From assembly GCF_003710085.1 (NCBI RefSeq), contig NZ_CP033324.1:744001-808000 (forward strand): a stretch of DNA of 64,000 nucleotides, given 5' to 3'. The position numbers and the translations under genes were made by a program. The notes beneath the pieces were generated by a model. That model saw only the letters and a list, made by a program, of their open reading frames with translations. It did no database searches and had not been told where the DNA came from. How positions within the stretch are numbered: the first letter of the stretch is position 1; every line of letters begins with the position of its first letter. The stretch comes from Nocardioides pantholopis. GTDB lineage: Bacteria; Actinomycetota; Actinomycetes; Propionibacteriales; Nocardioidaceae. This document shows, in pieces, positions 8,675-16,871 of this stretch.

Positions 8675-9424
8675 GTGAGCACCGAGCGACTCCTCGGCGC
8701 CCTGGCGCTCGCGCTGGTCGCAGTCGCGGGCCTGGGCCACCTCGCGTCCCGGACCGTGCTGGCCGAGCCGGCTCCGCCCGCGACCGTGCGCCCGCAGTAC
8801 GTCGCGGCGCCCGCCCCGGCGCGCGCGCTGGAGCCCGTCGTACCGCCGGGTGAGCCGGTGGGCGTGCCCCGCCTGGACCCGGCCTGGCTGTCGGCGACCT
8901 CGGCGTCCTCGGGCGTGCCGGAGCCGGCGCTGCGGGCCTACGCCACCGCCCAGCTCGCGGTGGACCGGTCCTGCGCCCTGGGCTGGACGACGCTGGCCGG
9001 CATCGGGTGGGTGGAGTCCCAGCACGGCACCATCGACGGCCGGGTGCTGGGTGCGGACGGCACGTCGGACCGCCCGATCCTCGGGCCGGCGCTGGACGGC
9101 AGCGGCGACTTCGCCGCGATCCCGGCGACGCCGGAGAGCTCGGCCTGGCACGGGAACGACCGGTGGGACCACGCCGTGGGGCCGATGCAGTTCATTCCGT
9201 CCACCTGGCGGACCTGGGCCGCGGACGGCGACGGCGACGGGCGCGCCGACCCCAACGACCTCGACGACGCCGCCCTGGCGGCGGCCCGCTACCTGTGCGC
9301 CGACGGGCACGATCTGACGACCGGCCAGGGGTGGGCCGACGCGGTGTTCTCCTACAACCACGCGCAGGTGTACGTCGACGACGTGCACGCCGCGGCGACC
9401 GACTACGCGGAGCGGACCGGCTGA
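8675..9424 (+). CDS. Secreted lytic murein transglycosylase (SLT/MltB-like)
   Basis: Predicted cell-wall glycan-strand lyase, 249 residues from a GTG at 8675, 14 bases after the cysQ-like stop. Residues 1-30 form a signal peptide or anchor (ERLLGALALALVAVAGLG). The catalytic domain has the expected Glu (E114 in GIGWVESQHG), the VGPMQFIPSTW motif and the DGDGDGRADPNDLDDAALAAARYLC block typical of the actinobacterial branch, ending with SYNHAQVYVDDV. It is the last gene before the polysaccharide locus. A housekeeping cell-wall role is as likely as a role in EPS export. Confidence 0.9.
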   Translation: MSTERLLGALALALVAVAGLGHLASRTVLAEPAPPATVRPQYVAAPAPARALEPVVPPGEPVGVPRLDPAWLSATSASSGVPEPALRAYATAQLAVDRSCALGWTTLAGIGWVESQHGTIDGRVLGADGTSDRPILGPALDGSGDFAAIPATPESSAWHGNDRWDHAVGPMQFIPSTWRTWAADGDGDGRADPNDLDDAALAAARYLCADGHDLTTGQGWADAVFSYNHAQVYVDDVHAAATDYAERTG

Positions 9425-9430
9425 GCGACC

Positions 9431-9443
9431 CCCCAATATTGGT
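9431..9443 (+). promoter_or_regulatory. EPS-locus operator motif, site 1
   Basis: CCCCAATATTGGT contains the perfect palindrome CCAATATTGG (9433-9442). It stands 117 bases before the Alg14-like gene. A -10-like CACGCT starts at 9485, 47.5 bases from the palindrome centre, the same geometry as at the sister sites. AT-rich palindromes are rare in this 75% GC sequence. Confidence 0.55.
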
Positions 9444-9559
9444 GAACGCCCGGTTGACGGAGTCTCCCGGACCCGGCGGCGACGCACGCTCTGCTCAGCG
9501 ATGGCCCGCGTTGCTCAGGTGGCCGTGGTCGCTCTCGGACGGGGTGCAAGGGGTGTGCG

Positions 9560-10015
9560 ATGACGGGGTGCGTGCTGATGGTGAGCAGCCAGGGGGGCCA
9601 CCTGGCCCAGCTCCTGGCGCTGCGGTCGTGGTGGGGGGAGCGGGACCGGCTGTGGGTCTGTCCCGACACCGCCGACGTCGCGGACCGGCTCTGCGGCGAG
9701 CGCGTCGTGCACTCGCACGCCCCGACCACCCGCAACCTGCCGAACCTGCTGCGCAACGCCGTGCTGGGGGCCCGGGTGCTGTGGCGCGAGCGGCCGTGCC
9801 TGGTCGTCAGCGCCGGGGCCGGAGTGGCGGTGCCGTTCTTCGCGGTGGCCTGGCTGCTGCGCATCCCGACCGTGTTCATCGAGGTCTACGACCGGGTCGA
9901 CACCCCGACGATGACCGGGCGGCTCTGCGGCCCGTTCACCACCCGCCGGATCGTGCAGTGGGACAGCCAGCTCGCCTTCTACCCGGACGCGCGCCTGGTC
10001 GGACCCCTCCTGTGA
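9560..10015 (+). CDS. Alg14/PssD-type glycosyltransferase membrane subunit
   Basis: 151 residues. The N-terminal half of a split GT-B UDP-sugar transferase: it begins with GCVLMVSSQGGHLAQLL, the Alg14/PssD/EpsE-type signature, and carries membrane-associated hydrophobic stretches around VVSAGAGVAVPFFAVAWLL. It anchors the catalytic partner encoded next, which overlaps it by 4 bases (GTGA). Together such pairs add a hexose to a polyprenyl-diphosphate-linked sugar. AAGGGG precedes the ATG. First gene of the EPS locus, downstream of operator site 1. Confidence 0.85.
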   Translation: MTGCVLMVSSQGGHLAQLLALRSWWGERDRLWVCPDTADVADRLCGERVVHSHAPTTRNLPNLLRNAVLGARVLWRERPCLVVSAGAGVAVPFFAVAWLLRIPTVFIEVYDRVDTPTMTGRLCGPFTTRRIVQWDSQLAFYPDARLVGPLL

Positions 10016-10563
10016 GCGGCCTCGTGGTGGCGCTGGTCGGCACCGACCACCACCCCTTCGAGCGGCTGGTCCAGTGGGTCGACGCGGCCGCGGCGTGCCG
10101 CCCCGGCGTCCGGTTCGTCCTCCAGCACGGGTCGAGCCGGGCCCCCGAGGTGGCCGAGGGGCACGCCTCGCTCGCCCACGACCACCTCGTCGAGCTGCTC
10201 GCCCAGGCCAGCGCGGTGATCTGCCACGGCGGCCCCGGCACCATCATGGACGCCCGCGACGCCGGCCACCGGCCGCTCTGCGTGCCCCGCGACCCCCGCC
10301 GGGGCGAGCACGTCGACGGCCACCAGCTGCGGTTCGCCGAGGTCGTCGCCGCGGCCGGGGTGGTCCGCGCGGTCGGCAGCCTGCCGCAGCTGGACCGCGA
10401 GCTCGACCTGCTGCTCGCGGCCCCCCGAGGCGCGGTCTCCGGGCGGGCGGAGCAGGACGGTGTCGCGGCCCGGGCCGCCCGCGAGCTGCTCGCCGCCGAG
10501 CTCGACGCGCTGCTGTCCGCGCGCCCGCGCCGCTGGGCACGGGGAGCCCGGGCGGCCCGCTGA
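10012..10563 (+). CDS. Alg13/PssE-type glycosyltransferase catalytic subunit
   Basis: 183 residues, the C-terminal (donor-binding) half of a split GT28 enzyme. It shows VALVGTDHHPFERLVQWVD at the start and the ICHGGPGTIMDARDAGHRPLCVPR nucleotide-sugar loop, followed by GEHVDGHQ as in Alg13/PssE. The GTG at 10012 overlaps the Alg14-like stop. The protein has no membrane segment of its own and depends on the Alg14-like partner. Acceptor and sugar cannot be read from sequence. Confidence 0.87.
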   Translation: MSGLVVALVGTDHHPFERLVQWVDAAAACRPGVRFVLQHGSSRAPEVAEGHASLAHDHLVELLAQASAVICHGGPGTIMDARDAGHRPLCVPRDPRRGEHVDGHQLRFAEVVAAAGVVRAVGSLPQLDRELDLLLAAPRGAVSGRAEQDGVAARAARELLAAELDALLSARPRRWARGARAAR

Positions 10564-10592
10564 GCCCGTTCTGGGCCGGCCCGTCGCGGGGT

Positions 10593-10605
10593 CCCTAAAT
10601 TCGGG
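10593..10605 (+). promoter_or_regulatory. EPS-locus operator motif, site 2
   Basis: CCCTAAATTCGGG, 97 bases before the giant PKD-protein gene. A -10-like GAGGGT starts at 10647, exactly 48 bases from the motif centre. In the leader downstream lies a small hairpin, GGTCCC/GGGACC at 10661-10678. Confidence 0.6.
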
Positions 10606-10702
10606 CAACTGCGGGCCGTGGGGCCGCTGGCACGCGCCGCCGCTGCGAGGGTCGCGGCAGGGTCCCGGAGACGGGACCGTCCGTCCAGCCGCGGGGGTTC
10701 CT

Positions 10703-13700
10703 GTGTCCATCCACCGTCGTTCCGCCCGCGCTCGGCGCGGCCCCGCCCGGATCCTCCTCGCCCTGGTCGGCGCGCTCGTGCTGAGCGGGCTGACGTCCTG
10801 GGCGGCCGCGCCGCCCGCGGCGGCCGCCGTCGGCGAGCTCGCGTTCGTCGGCAGCACCACCGGGGCCGGCAACGGCACGGCGCAGGCCGTCCGGCTGCCG
10901 GCGGGGACCCAGGCCGGGGACCGGCTGCTGGTCTTCCTCACGGCGAACACCACCACGACGCCCACGCCCCCGGCGGGCTGGACCGAGATCCAGGTCCGCG
11001 ACGGCGACGGCACCAGCGGCCGGGCCTGGACCCGGGTCGCGACCGCCGGCGACGCCGGCGCCAATGTCCGCGTCACCACGCCGGTGGCGGTGAAGTGGGT
11101 GCTCTCGAGCGCCGTCTACCGCGGCGAAGGCACCACACCGACCGTGGACGTCTCCGCGAGCGCGGCCCAGAACTCCCGGGCCAGCACCCACGCCACGCCG
11201 CCGGTGGCGGTGGCCGACGCCGGCTCCTGGCTGGTCAGCGTCTGGAGCGAGAAGTCCTCGACGACCGCCGAGTGGGCGCTCCCGGGGACCGTCGTGCGCC
11301 GCGGCGGCGGCGCGGCGACCGGCCCGGGCCGGGTCAGCAACGTGGTGGCGGACTCCGGCGCCCCGGTGCCGGTGGGCACCGCCGCCGCCCGCAGCGCCAC
11401 CACCAGCGTGGACGTGACCCGCTCGATCCAGTTCTCGGTCGTGCTCAACCCCGGGGTCCGCACCAACACGGCGCCGGTCGCGTCGTTCACCGCCAGCTGT
11501 GCCGCACTGACCTGCGGCTTCGACGCCGCCGGCTCCTCGGACGCCGACGGCGACCCGCTGAGCTACGACTGGGAGTTCGGTGACGGCGGCCGCGGCACCG
11601 GCGTCTCGCCCTCGCGGACCTACGCCGCCGCCGGCCAGCGCACGGTGACGCTGCGCGTCGGCGACGGGACGACGACGAGCACGACCACGCGCGCCGTGAC
11701 CGTCTCCGCGCCCACCGGCGGCCCCGGCCACACCTCGCTGATGCCGGCGACGCCTCGTACCAACACCCCCCGGATCAGCAATGGCGAGATCTGGGACATC
11801 GAGGTCGTCGGCAACCGGGCGTTCGTCGCCGGGACATTCAGCTCGCTGACCAACACCACCGGCGGCGGCGCCACGGTGGCCCAGAGCGGCCTCGCGGCGT
11901 TCAACCTCGACACCGGCCTCGTCGACACCGCCTTCCGGCCGGTGTTCGGCGGCGGTGGGGTGAACGCGGTCGAGGCCTCGCCCGACGGGCGCCGGCTCTA
12001 CGCCAGCGGGACGTTCAACACCGTCAACGGCGCGAGCGTGAAGAAGGTGGCGCTGCTGGACCCGGCGACCGGAAGCCCGGTGGCCGGCTTCAGGGCGAAC
12101 GGGAACAACCAGGCGAACGCCCTGGCCGCGACCAACACCACGCTCTACGTCGGCGGCCGGTTCACGGCGATCAACGGAACCCCCCAGGTCGGCCTGGCCG
12201 CCGTGGACGGGGCCACCGGGGCGCTGGTGCCCGGGTTCGACAACCAGATCTCCGGCGGGCTCGGGCCGAACGGCGCGCTCACCGTGCAGCAGCTCAAGCT
12301 CACCCACGACGAGTCGAAGCTCCTGGTCGTGCACACCGGGCGCAAGATCGCGGGCCAGGACCGGTACGGCGTGGGCCTCATCGACACCGCCAGCAAGCAG
12401 CTGCTGCCCTGGCGCACCCGGCTGTGGGACGACAACCTCCAGTTCGTCGGCGGCATCCAGCGCGTCTACGGCGCCGACATCGCCCCCGACGACAGCTACT
12501 TCGTGGTGACCAGCGGCTCCGGCGGCGACCGGCCGCCGATCAACGACACAGCTGTGGCGTTCTCCTTCGACGGGGCCGACCACCGGGAGCCGCGCTGGGT
12601 CTCGCGGGCCTTCGACAGCATCTACTCGGTGGCGATCACCGAGGTCGCGGTCTACATCGGCGGTCACTTCCAGTTCAACGAGTCGCCGACCGCCCCCGAC
12701 CCCTGGCCCGGCCTGGACAACGTCGGCTACGGCACCGGCCAGGGCCTCTCGGGCTACTCCCTCGGCGACGGCGTGGTCCGGCGCGACCACCTCGGCGCGC
12801 TGAGCCCGGCCGACGGCAAGGCGCTGGAGTGGAACCCGGGGTCGAACTCCTACGAGGGCAACAAGGCATTGGAGGCGACGTCCCGCGGCCTGCTCACCGG
12901 CGGCGACGCCACCACGCAGGGCGGCTACAACGTGGGCCGGGTCGCGTTCTTCGACAAGGCCCAGCTGCCCGCCGCCACGACGACCGACACGACGATCGAG
13001 AGCCCGATCGAGGGGCGGGTCTGGCAGGGCGGACAGCAGTACGCCGTGAGCGGCACCGCGAAGTCCCCGGCCGGCGTCTCCCGGGTCCAGGTCGAGATCC
13101 GCAGCGGCAGCCGCTACCTGCAGGACGACCTGACCACCTGGGGCGCCGCCAACTCGATCAACGCGCCGTTGGGCGCGCCGTCGGGCGGGGTGACCCCGTG
13201 GTCGCTGCCGCTCACGATCCCCGGCACCCGCACGCTCACGGTCTTCGCCAAGGCGTTCGGCACCAACGGCGCCAGCGACCCCAGCCGGGCGTCGAAGAAG
13301 TTCGAGACGTTCAGCGTCGAGGACGCCACCCCCGACACCCGGCTCAGCTCGCCGAGCGGCAGCGTGCTGAGCTCGACGACAGTGGTCGTGCGCGGGACCG
13401 CGAGCGACGACAAGGGCGTCAACGCGGTGAACCTCTACTTCCGCGACGCCTCGAACCGCCACCTCACCGCCGACGGCACGCTCGCCGACGGCTACGCCAC
13501 GATCCGCATCGAGCCGGACGTGGTGGGGGCCACCAATGCGACCTGGCAGTACGAGGTGACGCTGCCGCACGAGGGGGAGTGGCGCTTCGGCGCGATGGCC
13601 GTCGACAACGCCGGCCAGTCCGACCTGCGCTGGGCGACCCGGGACTACACGGTCTCCTCGACCGGGCAGCCGCCCACCGTCACGATGACCAGCCCGATCG

Positions 13701-15283
13701 CGGTGACGCCACCGACGGCCGCGCCCACCCTGACGATGGCCCCCGGCGGCCGGGTGACCTTCGCCGGGACCGCGTCCGACGACGCGGGCCTGGCCACCGT
13801 CGAGATCAGCCTGCGCAACTCGGTGACCCGGGAGAGCCTGGCCGCCGACGGCACCTGGGGCACCGACGTGCAGGCCGGGTCCCACCGGATCTCGCCGGTC
13901 GACATCGCCGGGACGTCCTACGCCTGGAGCTACACCACGCCGTTCGACCTGCGCCCGGGCACGTACTCGTTCTCGGTGCGGGCCACCGACGACCTGGACC
14001 TGTCGACGTCCTCGAGCTTCCAGGGCCGGCTCACGATCAACGTGGGCGTGCCCGGTGACGCGCCCCCCAACGGGCTGCTCGCGTTCACCGGCACCGACAT
14101 GACCCCCGAGGCGCTGCACCTGGACCTCGCCGGCACCGCGACCGACGACCTCGGGGTCGCGGCGGTGCGGCTCGCCGTCCTCGACAACGACACCGGCCGC
14201 TACGTCCGGTCCGACGGCACGATGTCGGCCGGCTTCGGCACGATCGACGCGGTGCTGGCCACGCCGGGCGGGGTGAGCACCGCCTGGTCGCTGTCCCTCG
14301 ACCTGCCGGCGGCCGGCGACTACAGCGTCACGGCGTACGCCGTCGACACCGCCGGCCAGCTCGACACGTCGACGAGCGGCGCGACGGCCCGCTACCTGGT
14401 CTACCCCGGGGACGAGGACCCGCACCTCAACCTGGGCCTGGCCGCGCCCACCGAGGGCACCGCCTTCACGGAGTCGCGGATCGTGGTCAGCGGCCGCGCC
14501 GAGGACGACCTGGCCATGGGCCGCGTGGAGGTCGGCGTGGTCAACGCGGCCGGCCAGTGGATGAGCAGCAACGGCACCTTCGGCGCCACCGAGCGCTGGG
14601 TCTCGGCGTTCCTCAACAGCCCGGGCTCGCCGGGTTCCAACTACTCCTTCACGACGCCGGCGATCCCGGCCGGCGCCTACCAGGTCCGGGTCCGCCCGGT
14701 CGACGGCCGCGGGCAGTACCCGGCGGCGCACGCGGTGAACGTGGTCGTCTCCGCGCCCGCTGGCAACCTCGCCCCGGTGGCCGGCGCCACGGTGTCCTGC
14801 GCGCAGAACGTGTGCACGTTCGACGGCCGGACCAGCACCGACGAGAACGCGCCGACGCTCTCCTACGCCTGGGCCTTCGGCAACGGGCGCACCGGGTCCG
14901 GGGCGGTCTCCAGCCAGACGTACTCGACCCCCGGGACGTTCACGGCGACGCTGACGGTCACCGACGAGTACGGCGCGTCCGGCACCACCACGGTGGCGGT
15001 GACGGTGGCGGAGCCGACCGGCAACGCGGCGCCCACCGCCGTGATCAGCCCGCCGACCTGCGTGGGGCTGAGCTGCAACCTCAGCGGGGCAGCGTCCACG
15101 GACCCGAACCCGGGCGACACCGTCGGCTACCTGTGGAACTTCGGTGACGGGACCCCGACCAGCACCAGCGCGAGCCCGGCGCACGCGTTCCCCGCGGCCG
15201 GGACCTACACGGTGACCCTGACCGTGACGGACGGGTGGGGCAAGGCGACGACCGTCACCCGCACGGTCACGGTCACCGGCTGA
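10703..15283 (+). CDS. Giant secreted PKD/beta-propeller/Ig-like repeat protein
   Basis: 1526 residues from a GTG preceded by GGGGG. Residues 1-40 are an export signal (RILLALVGALVLSGLTSWAAA). Then: a beta domain at about 41-250; a PKD domain at about 256-340 (FDAAGSSDADGDPLSYDWEFGDG); a delta-60-like propeller at about 356-756 with repeats such as YVGGRFTAINGTPQVGLAAVD; several Ig-like beta domains at about 763-1350 with recurrent TASDDAGLATVEI-type motifs; and two C-terminal PKD domains (SYAWAFGNG, YLWNFGDG). There is no LPxTG anchor, so it is probably released or bound to matrix. PKD and Ig repeats bind sugars or proteins, which suits an extracellular matrix role. Function beyond that is not assigned. 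Confidence 0.85.
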   Translation: MSIHRRSARARRGPARILLALVGALVLSGLTSWAAAPPAAAAVGELAFVGSTTGAGNGTAQAVRLPAGTQAGDRLLVFLTANTTTTPTPPAGWTEIQVRDGDGTSGRAWTRVATAGDAGANVRVTTPVAVKWVLSSAVYRGEGTTPTVDVSASAAQNSRASTHATPPVAVADAGSWLVSVWSEKSSTTAEWALPGTVVRRGGGAATGPGRVSNVVADSGAPVPVGTAAARSATTSVDVTRSIQFSVVLNPGVRTNTAPVASFTASCAALTCGFDAAGSSDADGDPLSYDWEFGDGGRGTGVSPSRTYAAAGQRTVTLRVGDGTTTSTTTRAVTVSAPTGGPGHTSLMPATPRTNTPRISNGEIWDIEVVGNRAFVAGTFSSLTNTTGGGATVAQSGLAAFNLDTGLVDTAFRPVFGGGGVNAVEASPDGRRLYASGTFNTVNGASVKKVALLDPATGSPVAGFRANGNNQANALAATNTTLYVGGRFTAINGTPQVGLAAVDGATGALVPGFDNQISGGLGPNGALTVQQLKLTHDESKLLVVHTGRKIAGQDRYGVGLIDTASKQLLPWRTRLWDDNLQFVGGIQRVYGADIAPDDSYFVVTSGSGGDRPPINDTAVAFSFDGADHREPRWVSRAFDSIYSVAITEVAVYIGGHFQFNESPTAPDPWPGLDNVGYGTGQGLSGYSLGDGVVRRDHLGALSPADGKALEWNPGSNSYEGNKALEATSRGLLTGGDATTQGGYNVGRVAFFDKAQLPAATTTDTTIESPIEGRVWQGGQQYAVSGTAKSPAGVSRVQVEIRSGSRYLQDDLTTWGAANSINAPLGAPSGGVTPWSLPLTIPGTRTLTVFAKAFGTNGASDPSRASKKFETFSVEDATPDTRLSSPSGSVLSSTTVVVRGTASDDKGVNAVNLYFRDASNRHLTADGTLADGYATIRIEPDVVGATNATWQYEVTLPHEGEWRFGAMAVDNAGQSDLRWATRDYTVSSTGQPPTVTMTSPIAVTPPTAAPTLTMAPGGRVTFAGTASDDAGLATVEISLRNSVTRESLAADGTWGTDVQAGSHRISPVDIAGTSYAWSYTTPFDLRPGTYSFSVRATDDLDLSTSSSFQGRLTINVGVPGDAPPNGLLAFTGTDMTPEALHLDLAGTATDDLGVAAVRLAVLDNDTGRYVRSDGTMSAGFGTIDAVLATPGGVSTAWSLSLDLPAAGDYSVTAYAVDTAGQLDTSTSGATARYLVYPGDEDPHLNLGLAAPTEGTAFTESRIVVSGRAEDDLAMGRVEVGVVNAAGQWMSSNGTFGATERWVSAFLNSPGSPGSNYSFTTPAIPAGAYQVRVRPVDGRGQYPAAHAVNVVVSAPAGNLAPVAGATVSCAQNVCTFDGRTSTDENAPTLSYAWAFGNGRTGSGAVSSQTYSTPGTFTATLTVTDEYGASGTTTVAVTVAEPTGNAAPTAVISPPTCVGLSCNLSGAASTDPNPGDTVGYLWNFGDGTPTSTSASPAHAFPAAGTYTVTLTVTDGWGKATTVTRTVTVTG

Positions 15284-16871
15284 CCGGCCCGCGCCGGCCG
15301 GCTCGGGAGAGGGCGGGGCGGGGCTCCCGGGCCCCGCCCCGGCCACCCCGGCCACCCCTGACGGCCCCGAGCAGCTCGGGGAGCCGCAGCACGTCGCGGA
15401 AGCGCAGCAGCAGCAGCGCGTGGACGACCAGCCCGGCGACGAGCAGACCGCCGCGCACCGCGGGCGGGGCGCCGAGGGACCAGGCGATCGCGGCGGGCAG
15501 GCCCAGGCTGAGGGCCGGCAGCGCGATCGCGGTGAGCGTGCGGCGGTCGGCCGGCGTGCCCCCGAGCTCGGCGCGCACCTGCCAGGTCGGCAGCGCGTTG
15601 CTGACCACGATCGAGGCGGCCCAGGCGACCGCTGCCCCCTCGGCGCCCCACCGGGGGATCAGCAGCACGTTGAGGACCAGGTTGGTGGCCAGCGCCGCGA
15701 GGTTGTTCAGCAGGCTGGCGACGCTGCGGCCGGTCATCAGCAGTGCGGTGTCGACGGGGCCGGCGGCCGTGCCGACCAGCATGGCCGCGGCCAGCACCAC
15801 GACGACGGTCGTGGCCCCGGTGTAGCCGCTGCCGAAGACGGCCAGCACGGCCTCGGGGACGGCGAGGCAGGCCAGGTAGACCGGCCAGGCGATCGTGACG
15901 CTCCAGGTGGTGGCGCTGCGCAGCGTGAGCACGGCGGCCTCGCGGTGGCCCGCGCCCAGCAGCCGGGCCATCTGCGGGCCCACCATCTGCTGGATCCCCT
16001 TGATGCCGAGCTGGCCGAGGGCGACGATCCGGGACGCGGCCGTGTAGACAGCTGCCGCGGCGGGACCGGCCAGCGCGGCCACGAGCGGGATGTCGGCGCG
16101 CCGGATGGCGGTCTGGGCGACCTGGGTCAGGCTCCGCGGGGCGGTGAAGCGCCACACCTCGGCCGCAGCGGTCAGCAGCGCGGTGCGCGGGCCCAGCGCC
16201 GACGGCAGTCGGTGGGCGTGCGCGAGGCGGCGCAGGGCCCGCGCGGCGAGCAGGCACGACACGACGTACGGCGCACCCCAGGCGGCGACGACCCACACCA
16301 CCCCGGCTCCCGGCCCGACCGCCGCGCCGTCCGCCACCGCGAGCGCCAGCAGCGCGAGCACCGGCTGCGAGCCCTGGCGGACCAGGCCGTCCACGACGAT
16401 CGTCGGGCGGACGGTGCCGAGGCCGCGGGTGGCGGCGAGCATCAGGTCCGAGGCCGCGGCCACCGGCACCAGCAGGGCGAGCACCAGGGCCGCCGTGGAC
16501 ACCCCGGGCACGTCGACGACCGCGACCGCCAGCCCCGGGCCGACGACGGCGAGCAGCGCCCCTGCCAGGGTCGCCAGCAGCAGCACGGGGCCGAGCAGGA
16601 CCACGGCCGCCGCGGCGGCGCCGGCCGGGTCGCCCTGACCGAGCCGCAGGGCGAGGAACCGCACCAGCGCCACGTCCGACCCCAGCTCGACCACTGCCAG
16701 CGTCACCAGGAACAGCGAGGTGAGGGCGAAGACCGCCCCCACCTCGCCGGCCGAGAGCCCCCGGGCCGCGACCACCACGAAGGCGACCCCGGCCAGCCCG
16801 CTGACCCCGGCCCCGGCCAGGCCACCGAGGCCGCCGCGGGCCAGGCCGCGCAGCTGGGCGGTCTCATCCAT
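15273..16871 (-). CDS. Polysaccharide flippase (Wzx/MVF-type)
   Basis: 532 residues with about 12-14 membrane helices and the layout of the polysaccharide-transport MATE/MVF superfamily (RADIPLVAALAGPAAAAVYTAASRIVALG; SLLNNLAALATNLVLNVLLIPRWGAEGAA). It moves lipid-linked repeat units across the membrane. The ATG at 16871 overlaps the previous gene's stop by 8 bases. It is the last gene of the nine-gene minus operon that starts at 25499. Its 3' end overlaps the stop of the convergent giant PKD gene by 11 bases. Confidence 0.88.
   Translation of the reverse strand: MDETAQLRGLARGGLGGLAGAGVSGLAGVAFVVVAARGLSAGEVGAVFALTSLFLVTLAVVELGSDVALVRFLALRLGQGDPAGAAAAAVVLLGPVLLLATLAGALLAVVGPGLAVAVVDVPGVSTAALVLALLVPVAAASDLMLAATRGLGTVRPTIVVDGLVRQGSQPVLALLALAVADGAAVGPGAGVVWVVAAWGAPYVVSCLLAARALRRLAHAHRLPSALGPRTALLTAAAEVWRFTAPRSLTQVAQTAIRRADIPLVAALAGPAAAAVYTAASRIVALGQLGIKGIQQMVGPQMARLLGAGHREAAVLTLRSATTWSVTIAWPVYLACLAVPEAVLAVFGSGYTGATTVVVVLAAAMLVGTAAGPVDTALLMTGRSVASLLNNLAALATNLVLNVLLIPRWGAEGAAVAWAASIVVSNALPTWQVRAELGGTPADRRTLTAIALPALSLGLPAAIAWSLGAPPAVRGGLLVAGLVVHALLLLRFRDVLRLPELLGAVRGGRGGRGGAREPRPALSRAGRRGPVSR
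15315..15340. terminator. Strong GC hairpin at the convergent junction
   Basis: GGGGCGGGGC and GCCCCGCCCC form a perfect 10-bp stem around loop TCCCGG. It lies 32 bases past the plus-strand stop at 15283 and inside the last codons of the minus-strand flippase. It may stop plus-strand transcription; for the minus gene it sits just inside the coding end. Confidence 0.45.

Noticed and set aside
10595..15355. Long antisense frame opposite the giant PKD protein, and similar ones at 35829-40871, 45390-48293 and 57781-60957
   Set aside because: All are opposite genes with clear domains and show only composition-driven repeats.
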